Source: Perca fluviatilis
Lineage: Eukaryota; Chordata; Actinopteri; Perciformes; Percidae
Length of the DNA: 64,000 nt
Assembly (NCBI RefSeq): GCF_010015445.1
Contig: NC_053122.1
Location: 35,787,513 to 35,851,512 of the forward strand
Direction: 5' to 3'
The number at the start of each line of letters is the position of its first letter. Position 1 is the stretch's first letter. Shown in pieces: positions 33,861 through 46,200 of the stretch. A program made the position numbers and the translations under genes. The notes beneath the pieces were generated by a model. It saw nothing but the letters and a program-made list of their open reading frames with translations. It did not search any database and was not told the origin of the DNA.

Positions 33861-34770
33861 TGTTTCATTTATATTGTTATGTTAATGTGAAATAATTAAT
33901 TCAGATCTCATCAGATGGTATGAACTCACGTTGATGGTTGTCGGTTTTTAAAAATGTAATCAAAACAGTTTAGTGATGAAAGAAATGAAAAAAAAGTTAT
34001 ACTCTCACTCACAATCTCTCTCTCTCTATCTCTCTCTCACACACACACTTTACAAACTGAAATTGTATGAGAACTGAACTGAAATCACAACACAAGTGAA
34101 TCCTTTTTCTTCATGGTTAAGAAATTATTTTTGATATGGAATATGAATGACATGAATATATATTAAAATATCCAATTCAGTTGACCTTGATGCCTATTTT
34201 CTGTCAATTTCTTGTCCTTGCTGTAGACGTTTTATGGTCAGTTGGTGTAACCGATTTATGTCAATTGGTGTAACCAGTATTTTGTCTAAAAGACTAATAT
34301 TGTACAAAAAAGTATTTTTTGTACAATTGCTTTGTTTAATGCTCTACTACACTGTCATAATGGGTGTTTAAACCCTTTTTTACTCAAATGGTCAAAGAAT
34401 AGACATAAAACAAGATGTTTGCAGCATTTGGTCTTGCCCAGTACAATGACAAACCCATATAATTTAAATTTAGAAATAAATATAATAAAACATATTCTCA
34501 TAGGGTATTACTAAATAAACTACTAATTTCATGAGAGCAATTGCATGAACTCTAGGAGTGTGTCATTTTTTATGGTTACACCATTTGAGTCAGTTCTATC
34601 GTTTGTCAAAAATAGTATAAATGTCATATTAAATAATATGAATACAACAGAAATACAAAATATACACTTTAACAAACTCAGGCATGTTTTCTTTTAAAGT
34701 CTTTGACATATTTTTGAATTGCTCATCTTACCAACTCTCACCTGTCACTGACCCAGGACCAGGAATTGCT
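33861..34770. other. Intergenic
   Basis: A short CT/CA-rich tract at 34013-34047; otherwise AT-rich with nothing recognised. Confidence 0.45.
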
Positions 34771-34786
34771 GCACAAAGAGGACCTG

Positions 34787-35000
34787 GCCCCAGCCAACCA
34801 ATGGGAGAAGACTACAGCCGAGTAGAACTGGCCCCAGGCAACCAATGGGAGAAGACTACAGCCGAGTAGAACTGGCCCCAGGCAACCAATGGGAGAAGAC
34901 TACAGCCGAGTAGAACTGGCCCCAGGCAACCAATGGGAGAAGACTACAGCCGAGTAGAACTGGCCCCAGCCAACCAATGGGAGAAGACTACGGCTGTCTG
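34787..35000. repeat. 44-bp tandem minisatellite, about five units
   Basis: The word atgggagaag recurs at 34801, 34845, 34889, 34933 and 34977, exactly 44 bases apart. Unit: caaccaatgggagaagactacagccgagtagaactggccccagg, given here only as its key words ccaatggg, gactacagccg and actggcccc. Units are nearly identical, so expansion is recent. The frame readings across it are artefacts. Confidence 0.97.
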
Positions 35001-35451
35001 GACTAGGTCATCGGGGCCACTTTCTTCGGAGCTTTCAGAGCGAAGTAGACTGTTGCCCACAGCTGTGAATCCCGTACCCTTTTTCCCCTTATTGCTTGGA
35101 AATAAATCTAAATAGAAGGAGAGAAGTTGTATCTTCTCAACAAACGAACATGGCACTAGCAGTACAATTTTTACTATTGTTCATAACTGACTAGCAAAAT
35201 AAATTATAACAATTGGTAAATCTGATTAATTACAGACAGATTCATCCACATAAAACAAATTGTTTTATGTAGATAAAATAAAATTCGGCCCCAAACGAGT
35301 CCACTGAACAGCAGTACATAGGCTACTGTACACATAGAATAGGATCACAGAACTTGAGCCTGAGCATCTATGTCACTAGATCATAACAATTCCATGCAAC
35401 ATGTTTTTTATTATTGATATAACCTATAATGTTAAGATAATCACCACTAGT

Positions 35452-36346
35452 CAGTCCCTCCAGGATTTCGCGGCCTTTTTTTGAGATTGTTGTGGCCCAA
35501 AATGCCTGATTTTACGGAAGCTTTTGTAAAAAATTGCAATAAAAGTTGTGATGTCTTTTGTATGTTTGTTGCAATGAAGTTGCGGGAGACAGGGAAGTTG
35601 AAAAAAAAAGTTGTGATTTTAGTTTTGTATAGTTCTTAAAAAATAAAACGGAAACTCGTTTCTGGGAGAATAAAACTACTCTGGGCTGAGATTTCCTAGT
35701 AACCTTACCAAAAAGGCTCAGGATGCTGCAAATGTTGGTATAATATGAAAATGGCTGGTGGGTTTAAGACAAAATAATAATTTATTGAATGAATCAAATT
35801 AAAACGTGTCAGTGGCTTGTTGATCTTTACATTGTTAAGTTAATGTCCTATCCTGGCCTGGGACACACATTCATACGGTTTGATAAAGGGCTTATTGGAC
35901 TTTAACTTCTCATTGCACTTACAATAACGAGCGTAGCTGTCCTCAATTTAGGTCATCGTGTCGTCTCATCTTAGTTTTTTCCTGCATCCACCGTGTGTGT
36001 GTGTCAGATTTGACATATGTTAAAACGTATACAGGTTGGCAGGACGGTCTGAAATGTTTTGCATGGTCTTTCACTGTACGTTTTGTTGGTAAATGTGAGA
36101 TGTTCGAGTCTCGTCTTCATATCGGAAACAAGCTCTCTTTCACTCCCGCTTGGTCAGTGGCTCTCAGAGTCACATACTGATACAAAGTCTGGCACATGGG
36201 ACTGCTGGGATTAGTCGCGGGAAGCTCCGGTTATTGGTCAAATTTGCGGAAAAGTTGCGGTGATTGGTCAAAATTGCGAGTCGCACCAAAGTCACGGTAA
36301 TTGGTTGAATGAATTCGCGTGAATTGCCGACATCCTGGAGGGACTG
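35452..36346. mobile_element. hAT-like element (CAGTCCCTCCAGGAT ends)
   Basis: Left end CAGTCCCTCCAGGATTTCGCGG pairs with right end ...GACATCCTGGAGGGACTG. ACTAGT lies directly outside both ends, a 6-bp match to a possible hAT duplication. Sub-terminal ttgcggtgattggtcaaa words repeat at 36240-36310. No coding region recognised. Confidence 0.65.
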
Positions 36347-36886
36347 ACTAGTCCTTTGGATTTCATATTTAACATGTACTGCTCCACAGTCTTTTAGGTT
36401 TAATTTTTACCTCGAAACACGAGTGCAGAGGATATTAATGATCGTGTGAATCACAGCAGCAGCGGTGCACACATAGCCTATGATGGAAGTTTAACGACTG
36501 TCAAGGGAGAAAGTAATGCAACCACTGATAGGGTTAGAAGATTACCTTTGCCTAAATAGCAAACTTTTCTAAATAACTGCAGTGCGCAATAGAATCAAAA
36601 AATTAAGCTTTCAGTGCATTTGTGCCTTCGTCAGCGTGAGAAATACGAGGTGTGGCGTGTGAACTGGTTGAAATGCCTCTGAAACGCCATCCATCACTGC
36701 CTCTGCCAAAAGAACGTTTTAAAACACCAAACACGAGCACTGAACTGCCTGCGAGTTTGTGGACCAGCTGACGGTTGCCTCAGTCTCTTTTCTTTCTCCG
36801 GGAAATGAAGCTGCCTTCAAGTGCGGTCGGAAACGTCCAGATGTATAAACGATATCAGGGAAAAAACAGTTACTGTGAAACATTAA
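36347..36886. other. Intergenic
   Basis: No feature that I can support. Confidence 0.45.
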
Positions 36887-37971
36887 GGGCCCTATTTTAA
36901 CGATCTGAAACGCAAGTATGAAACGCAAAACGCAAGTAGCTTTGTGGGCGGATCTCGGGCGCTGTTGCTATTATAACGGCGGGATAAATGAGTCTTGCGC
37001 CCGACGCAAATCTAAAATGGGTTGGTCTGAAGTAGCTAGGTGTGGTTTGGGCGTAACGTGCAATAAACCAATCAGAGCGTCATCTCTCATTCCCTTTAAG
37101 AGCAGGGCGCTTGTTCCATGGCGGATTGCTATTATGACGGCGGATTTGCCTGGCGCACGCCAGCGGGAGCTGCCGATGCGAGATGCGGCAAAGTAATAAA
37201 TGCCCGTCTTGTCCGGGTGGCGATGTTGCTGCGGCCTCTCGGGCGCATCTCCTCAAGTCTGGAGAGGATTGCTGCAGCCATGGAGCGTGGGCCTCCAAAC
37301 GCACCACCTGCTCCTGCTGTGCCCCTTCCTCCTCCCCCCACTCCATCTCCATCCACCCGGAGCGCATCGCGCATTACTCCCGGACAAGATCCCGCCGTAG
37401 TTCAACATCACGTCTCCTTAAGTCCTCTAATATTTCCTCATTTATGTCATCAACACATCCATGATTCATGGAAATGTTGTTTAAAGCACAACAAGCCACA
37501 AAGAATGCTGGGAGTTTTTGAGGACTGTACTGTAAAATGCCTCCTGATCTATCCAAACACCTGAAGCGCATTTTCAGTATATTTTCCTTTGTAATTATGT
37601 ATGGTTTGCAAAAATGGGAACTGCTGCATCCATTTAGATGAGAGAAGTGTATGCGCGTTGTGCACATGCTACATTATGGCCAAGCATGCGCCCCTAAAAT
37701 AGCATCTGAATAAGGCGGCACTGACTTTAGACCAGGTTTTTCCTGGTCAGTGGCGGAATTGTTTTCTGAAACTGCAGAATAGCACAAAGTAACGTTTGCG
37801 CCTGAACACGCCTCCTCTTTTCGCTGAACCGCCCCCGGGAGCGCAAATACATTCCCTAATTTACCGACGTGCGTCTGTGGAGGGAAAAGTCCGCTGTGCG
37901 TCGGGTGCAAAATAGGAATGATACATGCGTCGGTGTACAAAGGCAATTGCGCTGAGTGCAAGATAGGGCCC
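36887..37971 (-). mobile_element. PIF/Harbinger element remnant (GGGCCC ends)
   Basis: Inverted ends GGGCCCTATTTTAACGATCT and, inverted, GGGCCCTATCTTGCACTCAG are flanked by TAA at 36884-36886 and 37972-37974, the Harbinger target. Near 37570-37480 on the minus strand it reads MRFRCLDRSGGILQYSPQKL then CCALNNISMNHG, the C-terminal end of a Harbinger transposase. The rest of the transposase is deleted. It is a different family from the element at 25.5-28.3 kb. Confidence 0.82.
37374..37667 (-). pseudogene. Harbinger transposase C-terminal exon
   Basis: RFRCLDRSGGILQYSPQK, then VACCALNNISMNHGC and VDDINEEILEDLRRRDVELR. This matches the last part of Harbinger transposases (RF..L...GG.L.YSP.K......A..LHN). 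It has Asn instead of the usual His in the LHN motif. The catalytic segments are missing. Confidence 0.7.
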
Positions 37972-38808
37972 TAAGTCTTCTTGTGCTACATTAGGAGGGG
38001 GGGGGGGGTCACACAAATGAGCCTTTAGGTGACTCTCCCACATCGCCGCACAACCCTGCAGTGAATCCCGGCAATGTCCTTTCTTTTTTGCAGGTTACAT
38101 CAGTTTCAGAAATGCGTTTGCGACTACAGCATTGTGAGTTACAAAAAATATAATATGAAATATTGTGGCTTTAGCATAGATTCATGTTACTCAGGGGCGA
38201 TTCTAGGAGGAGACCTTTAGGGGGAGCTCAGCCCCTAATGAGAATATGACACGGATACAGTAGTCAATTATGGCTTTCAGACATTCACCAAACCTAGATA
38301 CAGTATTAGCTTCATCACATTTATTAAGTGGATTATTGTTGGTTGCAGTTGAAGGAATCTAAAACAGTTGGTCAATAAAAATCAAATAAGACTGAATCTA
38401 ATTTTAGTCTTGTATTTCTGTTGGTGTCTTGTTGTGCCGCTGAGCTTTTCTTCTGAGGACTTCCACAGGCTCAAACCTGATGATGCATTCAGGTTCACAT
38501 GAGAAAACACACACGTTTGGAAGTGAGGAAAGGAGTTCAACTGTTGCAGCTACAGTATCTATGACCGTCTGTAGCTAATGTTTCTAATGTAGTAGACCCT
38601 TTGTTCAAGTCCTGCTCCATTTTTAATCCACTGTCCTTTCCTAAAAACACCCCCCAGAAGTGGTTTGTTCCAGCATCATACTGACCTATATTTAGGTTTC
38701 TAGTGGGGGCGCCCACTAATGGCCGTAGTAGTTATGACGGGAGCAAAGCAGGAAGTAAGGTGAGGAAGTATTAGACTGCTAAATGTCCTGGTAAGGAGGT
38801 AGGTTGGG
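37972..38808. other. Intergenic
   Basis: caggggcgattctagg at 38193 and ggggagctcagccccta at 38221 look like a decayed hAT end. No gene. Confidence 0.4.
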
Positions 38809-38976
38809 GGGCGGCCTCTAGCTCACCCAGTAAGAGCGGTCGCTCCATGTTGGCTGAGACCTGCAGCGGCACGGGGTCGAATCTGACCTGCTGCCCTTTG
38901 CTGCGTGTCATCCCCCATCTCTCCTTCTCACGTCCATCCACTGTCACTTTAATAAAGAGAAAAGCCCCCAAAAAAT
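38809..38976 (+). repeat. tRNA-derived SINE
   Basis: A tRNA-like head with an A-box-like tagctcacccagtaagag (from 38818) and a B-box-like ggggtcgaatctgacc (from 38875), then the conserved tail tgctgccctttgctgcgtgtcatcccccatctctcc and a poor A-rich end. I recognise this SINE from percomorph fishes. It is transcribed by RNA polymerase III and moved by LINE proteins. It is not a functional tRNA. Confidence 0.8.
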
Positions 38977-39992
38977 TATCATCTTTAAAAATGCGCAATG
39001 GCACGTAACAACATACTTTCCATTATAAATTTGATATATTTTGAATTGTCATCTGTGTTTTTCTTCTTCACATAGGCTTAATAAAAAGGTATTTCCACTG
39101 TAAATTGGTGCATAAAAGTGTATCCGATAGATAGATAGATATACACACATACACACACACACAGTATACCCACTACAATAAATTAGACTACACCACTGCT
39201 TCATTAATGTGTTTACTGTGTTAATGGACTGAGGATGGGAGGAGGATTCGGTATTCGGCAGAATCTTAACCAGTGGATTTGGTATTCGGCCGAACCCCAA
39301 ACATCTGGATTCGGTGCATCCCTACTTGAAACATAATTCTGTCATTTTGTCTATATTTAAATGAGCACCTTGTCATTTAAATAACAGCATACATAGGAGT
39401 CTTAGCCACAGAAGCACAGGCAAAGCCTCACGGGAGCTGTAGTTGAACCCGTTTTGGGTTTAGCTCTATTTATTGCTGTGATCGCACTGTCGCAATGTTT
39501 CATCTGTAAAATCATGGAAATCAAAGTGACTCTCCTGATTTTATTCTTCTGTCCGTGAGTGATGGATCCAACAGCCCCCCATTTACACATTTTAAACTCA
39601 TCTATTGACTTAAAACAGGGGTTGATGCAAAGACTGTATGTGAAGCCAAAACATCTGGATGGCCCGCTGGTGGCTGGCTGCAGTATGGGGTTAGTCGACT
39701 CCTGATTGGTCGGGTGGGTGTATGGGTGGGACTTTGTCATGGCGGCCTTATCGCCCGATCACTACTGCGCAGACTCAAGATGATGCCGTATCCGGGAGAC
39801 TTTGGCTCCACTTGGTACAGCGGGGGGAAGCGGAAGTGGCCCTCTTAGATACGGTCGATGGACTTAAACCTGCTCCAGAGCCGGCGGACGGAGCAGTGTA
39901 GGTTACCAAGGTGATCCAGCGCTCTGAAATAAAAGTGATCGCCTGCACTGAAACACTCCGAAAAGAGCAACCCCATTCTCCAGTCAACGTCT
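38977..39992. other. Downstream flank of tyw3 with a hAT end
   Basis: The 3' UTR of TYW3 probably lies in the right part. The stretch also holds gataga and CA microsatellites (39126-39165) and the hAT fragment at 39200-39324. No poly(A) site can be chosen with confidence. Confidence 0.4.
39200..39324. repeat. hAT end fragment, same family as 6841-8736
   Basis: gtttactgtgttaatggactgaggatggga... to ...ttcggtgcatccctа-type end closely matches 8613-8736, ending in the hAT terminus TTCGGTGCATCCCTA. Only this end is present, so it is a truncated copy. Confidence 0.85.
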
Positions 39993-40200
39993 TCATGTGA
40001 ACAGGTCCAGACAGTCGTCCAGCTCTGGCTCAATGCTGGAGCCGTCACCATGGCAACAGTCAGTCCCAGGCTGCCGTTCTCTCCTCCGCCTCCGTTTGTA
40101 CACACTTGTTTGGTTCTTGGTCTCCTGACTGCGGTGGTGCGTTTGTGGTTCTGCTGGGAGGTTGTCTGCGTGCAGCGCTGACTGCAGATTCTGGTAGAAT
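39993..40200 (-). CDS. tyw3: tyw3 exon 6 (stop)
   Basis: Acceptor TTCTCTCCAG. Reads [20 protein letters not shown], then [10 protein letters not shown] and [15 protein letters not shown], then a stop. The first base completes Arg with exon 5. The tail is weakly conserved in the family. Confidence 0.88.
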
Positions 40201-43200
40201 CTGGAGAGAAGGGAAGAAATAAACTTGAGCTCCCCTCGCAGCGCGTTCAATTCTGATGCACAGAATTAGTGAGAACCTTTCCTTAGTGTGGTGGCTAACA
40301 GCCATCGTTAGGAGAGAGAGGGGATCAGCACACTGACCTGTGGATCCGTCTGAGGTTCTCCTCCATCTTCTGATTGGCTATCTGAGTCAGGAAACTGATG
40401 TACTCCTGTTGCACCAGCAGCTTTCCTTGGTGGCTGAGAGGAACCTCCAAGCCATGGGTGCTGCGGACCGCCTGCAGGGGACAACACACAGCAGGGAGAC
40501 GTTTTACACAGGATATGGAACACATGCAGCAGACTGCACGGTCCTACTGATGCTACTGACTAAGTGAGTGTGTGTCCTGGAACAGCCTACCGTGATGATT
40601 TTCCCTGTCTTGCCGACAGTGAGACCAGAGTTCCTGAAACCCGAGTTGATGGCCACTGAGTGCTGGAGGAGAGACAGAGGACATTTTAATGGCCGAGTGG
40701 TCGGTTTATTTAATAAACAGTACACTGAAAAAAAATGACCCACTATCAAGGTCTCATGAAACAACACAGAACAACTTATTTCTAAACAAAAACTTCCTTA
40801 AACGACCAAGTCCATGCTTTGGATTGCAAGTGTTTAGTTCATGTTCCATGCAAGTGTAGGAAACCTGGTTCCAAATTAGAACAAAATTTAAAACCATTTC
40901 CCCATACAATTTTTTTGGTTCTGCTTATATACACATGGCATTTTTCTGGACTGGACAACACTGCGCAAAGTGTTACATTTTGTTTTGTTCAGGCAGTACG
41001 GGGAAGATGAACGGGGTGCGCAAATATTACTAGCTAGCTAACTGCAAAGTCAGCTTCCCCGGTTCTGCGTTCCAACGCTTTTGGAAATTATATAATCATT
41101 TCAAAATGATTGCTTAAAATTACCCAGTAAACACGGCTGGGATATATTCAGGTTACTACAACGTGAACACAAAAAGGAAATAAAAACGATTTTATTTGAA
41201 ATATTCGATGCTTGATCAGCATGTCTTCCATAACAATTTAGCTATGTCGCATGATTTAAGAAGTAAAACATTTGTACCAAAACCATATCACAAAAGTTAT
41301 TATTGCTCTTTGTTAACCAAAACACACAATATTGATTTATGACAATGACATGGACATTGGGAGTTTCAGGGCTCCAGACTCCAAATGGTCACATTTAGCG
41401 ACCAAAATTTGAGTGTGCGACTGAATTTTACATCCAGTCACACATGTGCAACCAGTAAAAAATGTTTTAACGTGGAACGTCAATGAATTCGGAATCTGTG
41501 GCAGGCCAATGAGTGTGAAAAGGATATGGAATGGTCACTGTAAGTGGCTAATCAGGCATGAAAATGGGTCAGGGGTGAAAAAGGTGAGAAGGATATTACC
41601 CCTCTAGGGGGGTCCGAAAATTTTAAATATTCCATATTTTAAAGCATCAATCTGATGCATTTTGAGATGCATTTTTTGCCAACCAACAATATAATATTTC
41701 AATATGCACTCATTAAAGTTAATTTGACTGGGAAAACAGTTAAAGTCCTTCTGACATTACACAATAATAAAAGTCATAATTTTTAAAAGACTAAAAAGTT
41801 TTGGATACATTTTTACTTCTTCCAAGTTTCAGGAACAGGAGTCCTCTTCTTCGCCCAGAAAAAGAAAAAGGAGATTGAAAAGAGCAAGAGAGCAGCTTTT
41901 TGAAGCGCGAAGGCTACCGTAGCTGCAATACCTACTTTGAACTGCGTGGTGCAAGAGAGAGTTGATTGCGATATACGATCTCAATGCTAGATGGGAGCAA
42001 TTCCTACACATTGGACCTTTAAGTTTGCTTAGAATATATAAGCAGATGAAAGTGACAGGACATTTCTTTTTTTTGCTGAGTATATTTAAAAACAAAAATC
42101 GGTTAAAATTAGCTATCATTATGACACATTCATCTTTCTCTCAACTCTGTCTTTCTATTCCTTGATAGATGAGTCTACATCGCAAAGGCAGTGAAGTCAT
42201 TCAAGATATTCAGTCATGATTCAGAGCAACGAGATCAGCTGACAGACTATGGTGCAGAGGAGCGGGACCTCCTGCTAGACCACAGTCTTAACAAGGTTAG
42301 TGACTCTTCTTAAATTATCATAAAAGATATAAAAAGGATAACACAGAGCAACATTTCAAACATCTACTTTGATTCTTAACCTAGATTGTTTTAACCAGTT
42401 TTTCTTTTCACTCTTTTCAAAAATTGCTGTGATTCCAGTCTGGCCAGAGAGGACTATCAATCCATGAGGACATTCATCTTTAGGAACTACATGGACAAGT
42501 CTTACCATGCCTTCTGGGAGATGATGGTAACAAAGTTGCCATTCTGCTCCGATTACAAGGTACCCCATTATGATCATTTTCTTGTTAATTTAGTTAGTAA
42601 TTATTACTTTTTGATTAAATAAAACCTACACTAATGATCCATTCTTTATAGAACATCCTACATCTTGTGCACATCATGCTGGTCCTCCCGGTCTCCTCGG
42701 CTGTATGTGAAAGGGGATTTTCTGCTCAGAAGAGGATTAAATCTGATGTCAGGGGGGTCCCTGCGCGCAGAAGTGGGGGTGCAGTTTATCAGCCAAACTC
42801 CAGAGTGCAAATCTACCTTTGGTGTACCGAAATCATCATAAGGTAGAGATGGTGGCCTATATTTAGCCAAGTATGATTGGGATTTACAGTACAGGCCAAA
42901 GGTTTGGACACACTTTCTCATTCAATGCGTTTCCTTTTTATTTTCATGACTATTTACATTGTAGATTCTTACTGAAGGCATCAAAAATATGAATGAACAC
43001 ATATGGAATTATGTACTTAACAAAAAAGTGTGAAATAACTGAAAACATGTCTTATATTTTAGATTCTTCAAAGTAGCCACCCTTTGCTTTTTTATTAATA
43101 AGGGAAATAATTCCACTAATGAACCCTGACAAAGCACACCTGTGAAGGTAAAACCATTTCAGGTGACTACCTCATGAAGCTCATTGAGAGAACACCAAGG

Positions 43201-46200
43201 GTTTGCAGAGTTATCAAAAAAAGCAAAGGGTGGCTACTTTGAAGAATCTAAAATATAAGACATGTTTTCAGTTATTTCACACTTTGTTAAGTACATAATT
43301 CCATATGTGTTCATTCATAGTTTTGATGCCTTCAGTGAGAATCTACAATGTAAATAGTCATGAAAATAAAGAAACACATTGAATGAGAAGGTGTGTCCAA
43401 ACTTTTGGCCTGTACTGTATGTATGCTTATTATAGAGAAACAAATAGTCTGTTACTTTGTGGCACTTTGGCCTTTTTTTGGCCGTTTCTGCGGTTTATGA
43501 ACACTTAATCTACTTGTGGTTGTTTCAAAATACACATAAATTGTCATCTAGAAAACAGATTCTGGTGTGTGGAGCTCCTTGTTTTAACAGACATTTTGAT
43601 TATGCATATATTGCTAATAATATATAATTTACATTGGTTACACTAATAACATTTTAGTTTATATGTACATCAGACAGATATTTAGATAGGCCCACTTTAT
43701 TCATCACTGGTTCTTGGAGTTGGCTGTGCAGTAGGCCCTATGTTGGGAGAGTGCGTTTTTAAAAAGGAGACCGAGGTAGAGCGGTCTGCAGAATACAGAG
43801 CCTGTGTAACATAGTATCTTTAGACTCTACATGGACCCTGGAGAAGGAGCAAAAGTGGCGTTGCGTTCTCACTTTCTATTCCGCGTTTAGACAAGCGTTT
43901 TGGGGGGGAATCTGCGTGCGCATGGTGACGTAAAAGTGTGTGAAATTTGATGTAGTATGCACACCAGGCAGCTAGGTGGTAGTGTGAAGCACTGGCACAC
44001 AACACCACCAAGTCCAGGCGCCTGAGTAGAACCTTCCTTCTACTTCTCCCTAGGGCTGTGCTCGACTGAAGAAATTCTTAGTCGACTAACACTCATTCAA
44101 TTGTATCGACTAATCGATGAGTTGATTTAATCGACAGATCTGTCAATCTGAGTTTATCCGCAAAGAGTCATGCAAAAGCACCACTTTAATTCTTGTTTAC
44201 CAGAGATGTGCTCATACGTTTCTTGGAAATAAGTCATTCAGCATGAAAAAAGCATAAAACATGACTAATGGACTAAAGAAATCTAAGTTGACTAAGACCA
44301 AAACGACCGATTAGTCGACTAATCGACTAAGAGGGAGCAGCCCTACTTCTCTCCTTCTCCTCCTCTCTCCCTCTCCTCTCCCTAGCAGCGCCAAACCAAA
44401 ACATGGCGAAGCGAACAACAAAAGCTGACAATTTTATGCCGGTGGTACAACAGGGCGTAGACTGGGAGTCCTGCCAGTCAAAAATATATAGAAATATGGA
44501 CTGAATTTCTTCAGCAGCATCCTGTACCATATCCATACGAGAAAGACGCCATCTGTAAAAGTCAGATATCATTAAAACTGAAAGCCATCCAGGACCAAGT
44601 CCAGGCAGGCTGTGGATACCCAACGACAGAGTGGCCATGGGCGCGTAATCACTCTATATTTTGATTTATGTAAAGAAATATGGGGTGGGTCGCCTGGCAC
44701 AACAGTAGAGGCTGCAGACTTTTGCATTTTTTACCCTTTAGATGGGAACGCGACGGTGGAGCGTTTTTAAGATTTCCACTCTGGAGGGTGGTTTCACAAG
44801 CCCTAAAAAACACCGTCGCCATCTAAACGAAAGGCACATCTGATCAAATATTTTTAAATTTTCACTCGCGAGTGTTCTTGTGTAAACAGGGCCTGAAGGC
44901 ACCAGTGCCATTGCCTCGACACTGTAAATACAAAACAAGCATTACTGTAGAATAATACCAAAACACAAATCCAACTTAACTGACTGAACACATTTGTAGA
45001 TGCAGAATAGGCTTTGCGTTTGTTGTTTGGATGAATCATTAAAATGTACAGTACCGGTCAAAGGTTTGGGGTCACTTAGAAATATATAAAAAAAGTAACT
45101 GTGTGCACATCCCACCTTCTGGCAGGTGCAGGACAAATGAAAATACTTAAAACGAAAATAATATAATGTCCGCAACACTGCTTTAAACTCCCATATTTAA
45201 TATAAAAATGCAACGTTTCGACCCAGCTGAAACGTTGCATTTTTATATTAAATATGGGAGTTTAAAGCAGTGTTGCGGACATTATATTATTTTCGTCACT
45301 TAGAAATATCCATTCCAGACAGAATACCAGCTGAGCATCGTTTTTTTAACCAGGGCAGCAGTTTTCAGATTACATTATGTGCTTACATAATTGCAAAAGG
45401 GTTCTCGACTGTTGTAGACAGAAGTAGCTGAAGAAACGCTTGAAATTCCATGCTTTTTGATCTAAACGTCATACCCAAATTAAAAGTGGTACAGCTCCCA
45501 TATACTTTGACACTCTGGGGTGTGCCTGATATCATTGAAAAGGTAACACTCTCACGGTTTTGTTACAAGTGTCAGGGTGATTCTAGGCCTTACTGACACA
45601 GAGTTACAGAGGCTAGAATGGAGGGTTTTTATTTCCGTCCAAGTCATACATCTGTAAACGATTAGAATACACTGCTGTAAAGCCATCTGATAGGTGACAG
45701 ACAACACAGGACATTAGCCACATGTCTCAGCTTACTACATTTCCATTTGAAAAGAGCAAAGAAAAAAAGCCCCAAAAAAATATAACAAAAATAAATACAA
45801 CACTTCTCAAATACACAAACACACCCACATCAATCACCTTTCCAATATGGCCATATTCAATAAGTACAGGTGAAACTTGGAAATTAGAATCTCGTGCTAA
45901 AGTTCATTTATTTCAGTAATTCAACTTAAAAAGGTGAAACTAAGATATTATTATAGACTCATTACATGCAAAGCAAGATATTTCAAGCCTTTATTTGTTA
46001 TAATTGTGATGATTATGGCTTACAGCTTATGAAAACCCCAATTCAAAATCTCAGAAAATTAGAATATTGTGAAAAGGTTCAATATCGTAGGCTCAAAGTG
46101 TCCCACTATAATTAGCTAATTAATCCAAAAGCCCTGCAAAGGGTTCCTGAGCCTTTAAATGGTCTCTCAGTCTGGTTCAGTAGAATTCACAATCATGGGG

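Noticed and set aside
34787..35000. A CRISPR array
   Set aside because: The repeats are contiguous without unique spacers, and the DNA is from a vertebrate.
34684..35115. Frames reading MGEDYSRVELAP repeatedly
   Set aside because: They come from the 44-bp minisatellite; 44 is not a multiple of three and the frames shift between units.
37118..37564. Plus-strand 148-codon frame rich in Pro
   Set aside because: It lies within the Harbinger remnant opposite the transposase fragment and has no known domain.
38809..38976. A tRNA gene
   Set aside because: It has A- and B-box-like sequences but does not fold into a proper cloverleaf and continues into a SINE body.
44327..44638. Minus-strand frame [15 protein letters not shown]...
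   Set aside because: It looks like part of a decayed mobile element but no motif is strong enough to name a family.
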